Of a DNA stretch of 64,000 bases, positions 47,002-56,939 are shown in pieces. Numbering within the stretch: position 1 is the stretch's first letter; each line of letters begins with the position of its first letter. The notes beneath the pieces are model-generated. The model saw nothing but the letters and a program-made list of their open reading frames with translations. It did no database searches and was not told where the DNA came from. The stretch covers positions 80,676,343-80,740,342 of the forward strand of contig CM043950.1 of NCBI GenBank assembly GCA_014529385.2, written 5' to 3'. The position numbers were made by a program, and so were the translations under genes. Origin of the DNA: Adiantum capillus-veneris. Taxonomy: Eukaryota > Streptophyta > Polypodiopsida > Polypodiales > Pteridaceae.

Positions 47002-48322
47002 CACTAGGTTGGTAACCTAACAGGACATAAAAGTGTCCTTTCAGGGTTTTGAAAAAAACCTCCAAAACCATAGTAGATCCACTCATTTTGTAAAATCCTT
47101 TCATGAGGTTGTAGTTCAAGGCCTACTACACATGTAAAAAATAAGAAACTTGTAAAATTTCTCATCTTTTGGTCACACCAAACCTCCAAAGTTGATGGAC
47201 CAGTACATTTTCATCAAAACAGTCATTTCTTACATTTTGTTGCATAAAAATAAGATTAGGGATTTTTGTAGGACTTGAGATAAATTCCCTAGTTAACTTC
47301 AATGGGCTGGTGATCAGAACATATGATTGCTTCTCACTCACTATTTTTTGTTTTGCCAAAAGAAATAGGTACAAAAAAGTTGAATTTTTACCATTCTGCA
47401 AACCTATCATCAAAGTTTCTATAGCCACACTAAATACAAATAATGTATGCATGTTTTCTTAGTTCCCTATTGTCCTTTAGGTTCATAAGGAGCCATGGAG
47501 CATGTCAAAAGAATACTACACCTCTTACCAAGGGGAATCTTGGGGACAAAGATGAAGTGCTAAATACAGCAAACATAAAAAAACTGGGTTCAACATTATG
47601 AGTTGTAGAATCCCATAGAAACTATTCAATATCTAGCCAAATTTGATCCTTATGATTAGATATGGTTACTACCTACAAAATGCATGTAGTTGTCACAAGA
47701 AACTAACAATATTGAAAAAGCTATACTTGATATACTAGAATGTTTTGTTTTCTTCTATAATTGAAAAAATCAACCATCGTTGTCTACTATGAAAAATAAG
47801 GTATTAGTTGTCCCAAAACTCAAGGAATATTAGCTTAATGTTACAATATGCAACATAGAAAATCAAAACTGCATTTGGATATCATGAAAGCCACCAAAAA
47901 AATAATAGAAGAGCTAAAATTGGCTAAAAAACAGGATTTGACCATTTTTGTAATTTGGTCAGAACTTACAACTTTAACATTTATTTCTCCCTAGAAGCAT
48001 CAGGACATGTTGAGGACTACTAAAGATAGTTCTCTAACATTATAGACCTCACAAACATGAATTCTAGAGTGGTATAGTTGCAAAAAGTTGAAAAAAGCCA
48101 AAAATAGGACCCGTTTTTTCACACGGTTTAGGTTGTGAAATGTTGTACAAGGACAAGGTTAAAGATGGAATTGATATTCCAAAAAAATGTCGAGTTTTTT
48201 TCAGCTCATGAGACAACTTTCTAGACAGATAGCACCTCAAAATCCATTTTGAAACTCTTGACATAATTCAAGGAAAATGGTCACTTAACAGAACATAAAA
48301 GTGTCCCATTACCAACCTAGTG
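47002..48322. mobile_element. 1.32-kb non-autonomous CACTA-like DNA transposon inside the RT gene
   Basis: Starts CACTAGGTTGGTAA and ends with its reverse complement (TTACCAACCTAGTG). Inside each terminus is a second hairpin-prone block, GGACATAAAAGTGTCC and GAACATAAAAGTGTCC. Both sides are flanked by TTAA. Removing the element and one TTAA restores the RT codons (ATFQR|LMMDAF) exactly. CACTA ends suggest the CACTA/EnSpm group, though a 4-bp duplication is unusual for it (3 bp is normal); alternatively TA flanks with an ACACTAGG terminus would suit Tc1/mariner. No transposase coding inside. Confidence 0.85.
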
Positions 48323-49029
48323 TTAACCTTTGAAAGGTAGCTGGGGCATTCCTTAAGCCAAAAGGCATAACTCGATACGTATATATTCCCCATTCTGTGG
48401 CAAACGCTGTTTTGTGTTGATCCTCTATTGCAATTTCCAGTTGGTTATACCCTGAAAACCCATCTAGAAAGAAATAAGCCCGTTTTCCGGCCACCCTCTC
48501 AAGTACATGTTTTGTGATCGGCAAGGGATAATTGTCCCTTATGGTGGCTCCATTTGCCTTCTTGAGTTTTACACACTCACAGTTTTTCGTTCGTTTTGGG
48601 GACAACCACAATGGGTGACACCCAATCTATATGTTCAATTTCATAGATGAATTCAGCATCCATCAGCTTGTCAATATCCTCTTTGATTCGTTTAGCAAAT
48701 GTGTCATTATATGTATAAGGACGCTGTTTGCTAGGTTTGGCATCTGATTTCAGAGAAATTGTATGTTTACATATCGATGGATCAACTCCTTTGAGGTCTT
48801 TGTAGGACCATGCAAACACATCTTTATAGTTCTTGAGAAGTTCTTCTTCTTCAGGCTCTAAATCGGTTGCGATATAGACCAGCTGAGGCTCTTCACCTGG
48901 TTCAGCGAGGTCTATCCTTTTTGCATTTTCCGGCCCATCGTAAGATTCTTGGTTTGTTTGCTCCCTGACTGGTGGTGTCATGATGATTTTTCTGTCATGG
49001 ATGGTGAATTTCCGATAGTGTACATTCAT
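48323..49029 (-). pseudogene. Reverse transcriptase N-terminal half, copy B
   Basis: 49029-48577 starts in the pre-RT linker (LKNYKDVFAWSYKDLKGVDP, a gypsy hallmark) and passes KQRPYTYNDTFAKRIKEDID and WVSPIVVVPK. A frameshift at about 48.60 kb leads to ATIRDNYPLPITKHVLERVA, YFFLDGFSGYNQLEIAIEDQ, HKTAFATEWGIYTYRVMPFG and NAPATFQR, where the CACTA-like element interrupts it. FLDGFSGYNQ and the MPFGLRNAPATFQR wording are closest to Tat/Athila RTs. First catalytic Asp present. Confidence 0.88.
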
Positions 49030-49368
49030 GTTTCCTTTTTCTAACTCCTCCTTACCATCACTTTCTCTCTCATTAGTCTATACCTCTCGCAAAGACCGTT
49101 TTAGTTCTTGGTATTTCTTTTTACGCTCCAGTTTGGTCCACTCTGGGTCTTTTGTTGTTTCTTTTTTTTATTTTTGAGATTTTTGTGATTTTGTTTCTGT
49201 TTTATCTTTCCGTACTTGTCTTATTTCCTCTCGCGTTCCTTCCCTTCGAACTTTTGAGAATCTTCCTGATATTTGATCTTTTACACAATCCTCTGCTTTG
49301 ACAAGCATTAGATAGTGAGTTTTATTTTTTATATTGGGCATCAAGTTCTCTCTCCCTTTGTTTCCTAC

Positions 49369-50397
49369 TCATTTTTTCCTATAGCGTTCATGGCGTCTAG
49401 GGTGCTGATTGGCAAAATCATAAAACCTGATATTCTCTATTTTCTCCCCACGCTCGCTTGAGCTGTCTGAACACTCATTATCTGCATCGTTATTTACGTC
49501 CAGATGCTCATAGGAGTTATAAAACTCTTCTTGTTCTGGTGGTTCTACCATCTCATCTATTCCTGGTATAAGGCTTACCATGTAATAGGGTAGCACATCA
49601 TAGCCATCCTTATCGCAAAATTTTGTTGTTGGACTATCTGTAATGGTACAGACATCCAATGTTGCTAGTATGTGTTCCCATTCCAGAGGTTCCAAGGCTT
49701 CTTCAGGAAAAGGTTCCGGAATATAATCCTTGTCCTCAATAACTCTTTCTAAGATGCATTCCTCTCTTTTTAAGATCCCACAATGTGAAGCTCCGCACAT
49801 CCATAACTCTTTTTGTTGCCCTAACCATGGTGGGAGTTCAGACCCTGCTAATGTAGATGAATCAAACTCTTCCACTGGTGTCTTGTTCACATCCTTGTAA
49901 CTATGGTCTTTTAGGTGTATTTTGGTTGTTGTCTTGCCATCTCTGAGGTAGATGTGGTCGTAACCCCAATCCTGGACCATCTTTAATTGTCGCATGAATG
50001 GTCTTCCCAAGATGATCTTGTAATTGTTCTTTTAGTCAAAATCGACTATTGCAAATGTATGCTCATACTCAATTCCGCATGAGGTGAAAATCACTTTTTC
50101 TAAGAGTCGTAGAGGCTTCTCCATGAACCCATCTGCCAATTGCAATTTCATTATGGTAGCTCTCAAAGCTGGTTTTTCCCATTTTTTCTAGATTTCCTTG
50201 GTGGCGATAGTGACTCCTGCTCCACTATCAAGAATAGCTTTGGAAATTACTCCTTGGAAATCTACTGGTAGTGTGGTGTTTCCATCTTCTCCCTCGCAAT
50301 ACTCTCCAACCTTGTTTAAAGGTATTGGCCTAGTCTTTAGTTGAGGCCTCTCCAATTCTCTGATCCCTTCCTGAAGCTTCGAGGTGGGGTCTTTCAC
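49369..50397 (-). pseudogene. Protease 1 in the normal position, copy B
   Basis: 50397-50188 reads VEYCEGEDGNTTLPVDFQG and KAILDSGAGVTIATKEI (retropepsin flap-strand and catalytic DSG). After one stop and a short in-frame stretch (SCGIEYEHTFAIVDF) and another stop, 50010 continues NYKIILGRPFMRQLKMVQDW and a long acidic linker to 49369. The LGRPF motif is the C-terminal retropepsin signature. All parts share one frame with the gag linker upstream and RT downstream. Copy C has the same domain at 57.96-58.40 kb. Confidence 0.8.
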
Positions 50398-50412
50398 TCC
50401 AAATTCTTCTAA

Positions 50413-51350
50413 TCATTTGCCTACTGTGGTCCACATCTTTGGTCGTAACCTTAGGAGTTCAGGTAATGTGATTGTGCATGCCACCGGTGTGGACAATAAC
50501 TCAATCAACCCTTGTGAATCCATCACTTTCTTAGAAGAATGTCTTTGAGATGCTTTTGCTCTCACCTCAGACTTGGATTCATACTCTCTTAGGTAAGAGG
50601 GTAGAGTTTTCAGTGAGTCTGGTTGGCTGTGCCCCAAACTAATTGATCCCTGGTCTCCCCCTTGTGAATGTATATCAAAGTTCATTTGCGATCTTGCCTC
50701 AAATTCTTCAATAGGAGGTAAGATCTCATTTTTCTCTTTTCTCGTGCTATTCACGTGGTAACTCACCCTGTTAGCTTTGTTGGCCTCACGGATTTTCTTC
50801 CACAGATCATCTAGACCGTTACAATCCTTACCCATTTCTACCAATTTTTTAGGCTGGAACCCGTCACTTGCCTCATCTGTTGTATTTGGCACTATGATAG
50901 GCTCTCCCCTAGACTCATAAGCATTCGCGAGTCTTTTCTTTGTTTCTACTTGTTTCTCTGAAGTTGACTTGATAGGGGTTGGAGCTGGTACTTCATGCCA
51001 ATTTGCAGGTTTACCAAGAGGGTTTTCTATCAAAGATTGAGTTGTTTCAATCATCTTTCTACACATTTCCAACCTCTGTTTTTCTATTTCATCATATGGA
51101 TAAGCCATCCATATTTGCTCTTGGGTTTGGTTCTTTTTGAGTCTCGCTTCGTAAGCTTTTAAAATTGCATCTAGCTGCTCATTTACCTTGTCTGCCAGTA
51201 CTGATCCTCCTGATCCTGCAATTTTGGGTTCTTCTATTTCCTTGGGTGCTATGGTTGCCGCAGTGTGTGAGCTTAGGCTAGCTAGATCCTCTAACTGCTC
51301 TAATCTGTCCTTTGTGTGTTTTAACTCCTCGGATAGAGCAACTGATCACC
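50413..51350 (-). pseudogene. Gag-protease linker of copy B; capsid missing
   Basis: The frame is open from about 51350 (LSEELKHTKDRLEQLEDLAS), with a predicted coiled coil near 51.33-51.28 kb, then MAYPYDEIEKQRLEMCRKMI at 51108 down to a TGA/TAA-bounded end at 50413. Charged, low complexity, no zinc knuckle or capsid fold. Only about 380 bp separate it from the 5' LTR, so the capsid/nucleocapsid part present in copy A is deleted. Confidence 0.55.
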
Positions 51351-51715
51351 TGCCACCTTTTGGTCTCTAAAAATGTATCTTCCTGATCTTAAATTCATCA
51401 AACTTAGCAATGCAATTTATCACAAATTCAACCACTCACCTGGCAAAGGTCTACAGGGTCTCTCCGGACTCTCAAGCTCTCCTCTCACCACTTCTACCAC
51501 TCCAACTCCTACTCTTTACACCACAACTTAACTAAAAACTACCTAAGTCTACCTAAGTCGAAGGATCTAGGCCAGACACACGCTCCCTAGACTCACTCTA
51601 AGACCTAGAGAGTCCTCCACCCTCTGATCTTATCTAAATGTAAAACTAAACTCTTGGCAAGCCAAACAATCCCTATCCTCAAGGACTAGTCTCAGTCACC
51701 TACCTAGGGTTTTCG

Positions 51716-51734
51716 TCCCCGGCAGCAGCGCCAA
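51716..51734 (-). other. Primer binding site of copy B, tRNA-Asp-like
   Basis: Minus strand TTGGCGCTGCTGCCGGGGA directly after the 5' LTR end CCAACA. It differs at two or three bases from TGGCGCCGTTGCCGGGGA, the plant tRNA-Asp complement used by Tat/Athila elements. Confidence 0.8.
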
Positions 51735-52664
51735 TGTTGGACGGATATGCCGCGACGGACGTCAGCACAGCGAGAACTCACCTAACAAGATTTGTTAGCT
51801 AAGGACGAAGCTTGACCCGCAGGCGCGTGGAAGCAAGCATAGGGTGTCAACCTATACTCAACCGACTCCTAACTAATTCCTACAGAGGTCTCTAGCCAAT
51901 GTATAAGCTACAGCCTTCAAGAGTGCATAAGAGGAAACTTCCTACAACGCTTTCTAGAGCCGAATACCCATCAAACAATCTCGAAACACCACAAAACTTG
52001 AAGAAGACCATACTACCACCAATAGGTCGCTCTCTCTAAGGTCTATGAACCAAAATCCCAACCCAAAACACTTGGTGCAAAATCACGTATGATGTCTGGA
52101 CGAAATTTGCAGGTCGTTGTTTTTGAAAACTAAAGTGCTTAATGTGTAGCTCTACTCAATGCGAATGCGTGGATATGCTGAAATGCGAAAACAGATAACG
52201 TATGCTCACCGAATCACCAGATGAAGCTCGTACATGGAGCTCGCAAAACCGGACAGTACGCGCGCAATGTAGGTATTGGTGCGTAGCTCTCGTCAGGGGC
52301 AACACGCTGCACTTCTTTGCACTCGATTCCGACCACCGGTGCGCGCGTAGCATCAAGATGAAGCTCTCACTCTCTCTCGTACACAGTACGCTCACTCACA
52401 GACTCCAAAACTTTTTAAAATGACAAAAGGTCCTTTCATTAAGGTCAAAAAGTGATATAAATACCTTACAAATCTCAAACCCTAATGTTCCAATTTAACC
52501 ATCTACTCAATCTAAGTGTCAAAACTAGGATACACTCTGGAAACTTCTGTAAGCCCCAATATTTACAAAGGTAAAATGTAGGGTTTTCTCAATAAATGAA
52601 TAATTACAAAAGATAATAATCCTCTGAGCAGTCATTTTCAGTAGGGTGTGTCCAGCTTCTAACA
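51735..52664 (-). repeat. 5' LTR of gypsy copy B
   Basis: 930 bp, partner of 23962-24889; followed by ACTTC. Confidence 0.95.
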
Positions 52665-52850
52665 ACTTCCTTTCCCTTTACAAGGTTACTGTATTGTCAA
52701 GGTCCTCAATAGTATTCAAAAACTCATGCAGCATGCTAAGGTTGGTTATTATCTCCTGAAGAATAATCTAGTTTTCATCAATCCTAATCGTGGCGCTTTA
52801 TCGGCTAATACCAATAGGCTTCCCTCAACCCAAATTCAGTTATGGATGGC
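52665..52850 (+). pseudogene. Continuation of the gag-like fragment split by copy B
   Basis: Starts with the ACTTC duplication and shows coding-like text (KVGYYLLKNNLVFINP) on the plus strand. Fits with the 23660-23961 fragment. Weak by itself. Confidence 0.35.
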
Positions 52851-53104
52851 ATAAAATCAATCTTGAAATGTTCGTCCAAATCAATCCAAGTTACAATTTA
52901 CACTTCTTTGTGGAAGACTGCCACACTATGAAAGTGACTCTAAATTCCAACTAAAAGGCACTTGCAAGTGGGAGAGACAGAGGAGATGGGGGGGGGGGGG
53001 GGAAGGGGTGGGATGCAAATTTTATTAGCAGGTGGGAGAAAGCTCACACATAAGACATCAAATGTCATTTGAAAGCCATGGATGATGTTTGTTTGGTCCC
53101 ACAA

Positions 53105-53204
53105 GATGCAAAAAGCCCCTGTCCACAAGACAACAATTTTTGGCAAAATAATTGCACTTGCTTAGCAAAAAATCATTGTCTTATGGAAAAGGTCTTTTTG
53201 CATC
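53105..53204. mobile_element. MITE-like hairpin, copy 1
   Basis: 100 bp, GATGCAAAAAG ... CTTTTTGCATC, with imperfect inverted arms of about 38 bp (CCACAAGACAACAATTTTTG against CAAAAAATCATTGTCTTATGG). Related to copy 2, 190 bp further on. Confidence 0.7.
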
Positions 53205-53392
53205 TAATGGTCCAAATCAAACATGACATGTGCCTTTTTAATGGTATTTGAAACTCAACACAATATTCTTTGATAGTTTTTTGCTACCTTTGTCCTCCCC
53301 GCCCTCACTACCTTGTGGAAGATTGTCAAACTATCAACATGCCTTTAAATGACAAGTTAAAGGCACCAAATATACTTGTTTTTCCCCAAACA

Positions 53393-53489
53393 TTGCAAAA
53401 GACCCCTATCCACAAGACAATGATTTTTGGCTAAACAATTGCACTCTTTTCCCAAAATTTGTTGTCTTGTGGATAGGGGTCTTTTGCAA
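53393..53489. mobile_element. MITE-like hairpin, copy 2
   Basis: 97 bp with nearly perfect inverted arms: TTGCAAAAGACCCCTATCCA ... GGATAGGGGTCTTTTGCAA, including CACAAGACAA/TTGTCTTGTG. Essentially all stem with a loop of about 20 bp. Confidence 0.8.
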
Positions 53490-54020
53490 GGACAAAACAA
53501 GCACAACACTGGCATTTCAAATTGCATTTGAGATCTAATGAGCAATCCTCTTGCAGTTACTTGCCCATAAAATGACCCCCCTATCTGGTACAATGTTCAA
53601 ATTGTAACCCCCAACATTTCCCAATAGACAGAGACTGACCCACAAAGCACTTCCACAAGCATAGCTTTTAAAATTAATTTAATGAACACCACGTCTCTAT
53701 ATCAAATGTAGATTCGAGATAGTCAAGTTAGACGTGTCGTCACGCTGGGCTACTATTGACTCACAATAATCTTGCCCAATCAAAACTAGTAAATTAAATT
53801 TCAATGAAAACCATGTATTTACACCAAATTTCAATGAACACCATGTATTTACACCAAATTGTAAGTCAAAATAGGAAAGTACAAGTGGAAATGGCATTAT
53901 ATTGATATATGAAATTAGAAAAGGGGTTGATTACATGTTTTCTACTGGGAGGTGCCACAAAACTTCCTTGCGCTTGCACCTTGCTTCAATTTTATGGATG
54001 GAAGTTAGCCACTGAGGCAA

Positions 54021-54620
54021 CTATGCCTTGTGGATCTTCCACTCCTTGCACCTTGCTTCAGCATTAGGGATGATGGAAGTTAGGACCGAGGAAACTATGG
54101 CTTGTGGGTCTTCCACTCCTAAGGCTTGATTGATAGCTACAAAGGCCAAGACCTTGACACGAAAACCTATTTCAAAGGTGACCATTACAAGAGATTTTTT
54201 TAAAGAAAAATTACATGTATATTCTAAGGTATACTCAATAAGCACAAAAGTTTGCTGGAAACCTTTAGGACCCACAATGCAAAATGTCCATCAAGGGAGA
54301 AGTCCTTGTGGATGATGCAAATGTCGCCCGTGGGCAGTTTGTCGATGTAGTTTACAAGCACTACTTGTGGCCCAAAAACTTTGTAGCCTCCCCCCTTGCG
54401 AGTTGCGCCCACGTCCATGTTTAAAACATCATGCAAAAGTTGGTCTTAGGAAAATACAGTAGATCGCCAAGTACACAAGCAAGACAACTACCGAATGCGG
54501 CTATTCCTCGCCGTCCATAGTTGGTGTGAGGTAGAGGTTAAGAGACAATCTCGTTTCATCAACAATGTTTGGGGCATCAGAGTCAAGAAACTCAACAGGC
54601 AATGGTTGTTGCTTGGCCAT

Positions 54621-54691
<71 letters not shown>

Positions 54692-56357
54692 TCTCTCCTA
54701 GACCTATGAGAAGTGAAAATAATCCCTATCCTTTATATAGGCCTCCCTCAAATCCCCCACCAAAAAAAGTTCAAACACCATGACACATTAAAAGACTAAG
54801 CCTAAACCATTTCAATTTGACAAAATTGTTGACACCATGAAGTGATGTAGCCATTTACATGTTAGCACAAAAGCTAATTAACAAAATATGGGCATAAAAT
54901 CCTATTAACAAAGTGTGTCTTAGTCACGCCAAGAAAGGGATAGAGTCCACTCCTCTTGCACCTTCATGGTTGCATCCATTCGCCTCCCAATCTACAACGA
55001 AGAACATTCCTTCTGACGGCTCGAACAAATTCACTTAACAATCTATGTAAATTGAACTCACCTTACGTCGATTGAAGCAAAAGAAAGGATCTTGGATCCC
55101 TTCATGACCCATGATCATTAAGTGTTCTTGTATGTTAGAAATGGTCCATTGGTGGTCAGTAACTTGCACAATTTCAGAGACACCATTTGGCATTGTAATA
55201 TGAATGTCAAATGTCACAAGATTACCTTCAAGTCTTTGAAGAGGTATCCATTGCCCATCCTTACACATCCAGTACTCATAGTGGAAGCGTATATACAAAG
55301 TTGTGCAAACTTTACGTACCATATCCCGATACCGAAGCCCCTACCTTGCATCCATATCTATCTTCCTGATGCATACCCTCTAAAAATCCCCAATTCTCTC
55401 CTAGTAAGGGTTGTAATGCTTCAAAAGACACATTCTTGCATATAAACAAGGTAGGTGTGACATTGAACAGCAGGGCCCTAAACAAATGCACAAAAACATG
55501 CACAGGACAATAGAAACTTAGACCTACAGAACTAGAAGCCTTCCCAAACTTCAACGAGGATAGAATGTCAAAAACCATCTTCTCCTTTATGGATAAGATG
55601 GACCAAATATCATGCTACTACAGCCATTCCATGCTAAGAAGTGATGGAATGTCAATTCCATTGATCTTACCGTAATCGTGCTCATATGCATGTGAGTAGA
55701 AAAAGATTTTGCTTTGTAATAGCACTGATGGTGGCACATCGGGAAGCATCATGGCACCAATGTCAGCATGAAGAGCTTGAAAGGTTTGAGAGAGACTTCT
55801 TAATGGTTGCTCCTCAACCAAATTTGATGGAAATATATATACGCAAACATCAAAAACTCCAAATTAAAGCTACTAGCATACTTGAACCCATTGGTCAACC
55901 CAATGCAAATGTTTATTGCAACAGCAAAGAGAAGCAACTTACAATGAGATGGAAAGGCTCATGGATTAGTGTGCTTCATATGCATATTAGGCATTGAATA
56001 CACATGTTGAACAATGGGCACCGTTCCATTGACTCTATGGTCCTTGGACCCAAGCAGCCTCCCTTTTGAATGTTGATCCAAGTTTCGACAAACTTGAACA
56101 TGATGAGGCCCGGTGGCTACACGTTGCATGAAGACCCAAGCACCTTTGTTGTATACTTGTGGCACCCACTCCCCATTACAATCTCTATTGTTGAACAAGA
56201 CAGCCCTTTCTACCTGATCTTTTGGCTTCCTATGAGTAGTAGAGTTTGACATTACTACAGAGAGGAAGAGGTTACAGTAAGAGGGCTTGATGGTGGTTTT
56301 AGATGAGCTAGAGATGGACGAGGAAAAAGTTAATGTTTTCGGAGAAGGGAGATACAC
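54021..56357 (-). pseudogene. Unrecognised minus-strand gene or pseudogene, several exons or frameshifted pieces
   Basis: Protein-like stretches occur on the minus strand: 56357-55959 (RKPKDQVERAVLFNNRDCNG, KGAWVFMQRVATGPHHVQVC), 55821-55618, 55578-55312 (CKNVSFEALQPLLGENWGFL, MHQEDRYGCKVGASVSGYG), 55322-55035 (YIRFHYEYWMCKDGQWIPLQ, VQVTDHQWTISNIQEHLMIM), 54436-54224 and 54275-54021. Amino-acid composition is ordinary and unlike the repeats around, which suggests genuine coding ancestry. Frames change between pieces. Possible GT-AG boundaries exist (e.g. ATATG|GTACGTAAAG near 55.32 kb) but no model could be closed. No family recognised. The (GA)n tract and a TATA-like box between its last two pieces argue against one simple gene. 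Confidence 0.35.
54622..54690. repeat. (CT)n microsatellite
   Basis: About 34 CT units, preceded by TAG and followed by CTTCTCTCC. A minus-strand TATA-like CCTATATAAAGG lies about 40 bp to the right. Confidence 0.95.
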
Positions 56358-56939
56358 AGGATTAAATATTCAACAAAGAATCTTGGAGTGCAATACTCCA
56401 GCCATGGCAAGGGGCCAAGAGGTGGTTGATAAAGTTTTTGTACGTGCTCCAGCTATGGGCATCTTAGAGATGATGAGATGTGAAGGTGCAGATGAAAGGT
56501 TAGAAGATATGGTTAGAGAATTGTACTCCAATGCTACAACCATAGCCATGGATAGCTTGTAGATGATTGGTTATGAAGTGGTAGATAAAAGGGTCTACAG
56601 AAGGCATGCTTGGAAAAGTCTCCTTAGGTGCTACAACCATGGAGAGGAGAGAAAACGGTGGAGGTGTAGATGAAAATGGGGAATCTTGTAGAGAGAGTGT
56701 GTGTGTTAAGAGAAAATGGTTACTTTGGAGAGAAAATGGAATTTTGGTAGAAAAAATAGTTTTTTGACTATATAATAGGTTTGGGGGGAGTTTTGAACGA
56801 GAAAAATGAGGTTTTGGCCACTTTTCAAAATTTTGAATTCTTAGGGTTTTTCTTATGCACGTAAATGAGATGTCTTTTTATAATGAATAATTAATTGTTG
56901 CCCCCCCCCTCCCCTCCCCCCAAATTTCCCTTTCACTCT

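Larger units (their letters stand above)
23962..52664 (-). mobile_element. Ty3/gypsy (Tat/Athila-like) LTR retrotransposon, copy B, with two nested insertions
   Basis: LTRs 23962-24889 (928 bp) and 51735-52664 (930 bp) start TGTTGGACGGATA and end TTCTAACA on the plus strand. ACTTC flanks both ends (23957-23961, 52665-52669). Divergence is roughly 5% by eye. Minus-strand order: PBS, gag-like linker, protease 1, RT, RNase H, duplicated zinc domain, integrase, protease 2, Trp-motif tail, palindrome array, large 3' ORF, polypurine tract. Removing the 12.1-kb and 1.3-kb insertions leaves about 15.3 kb. RT text (FLDGFSGYNQLEIA, MPFGLRNAPATFQR) and the tRNA-Asp-like PBS fit the Tat/Athila group. Capsid coding is absent, and many stops make it non-functional. 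Confidence 0.93.

Noticed and set aside
52988-53003. Poly-G run
   Set aside because: Simple homopolymer; possibly an assembly or sequencing length artefact, no feature implied.
56287-56562. 91-codon plus-strand frame (MMVVLDELEMDEEKVN)
   Set aside because: No domain, overlaps the 5' end of protein-like minus-strand text; cannot be supported either way.
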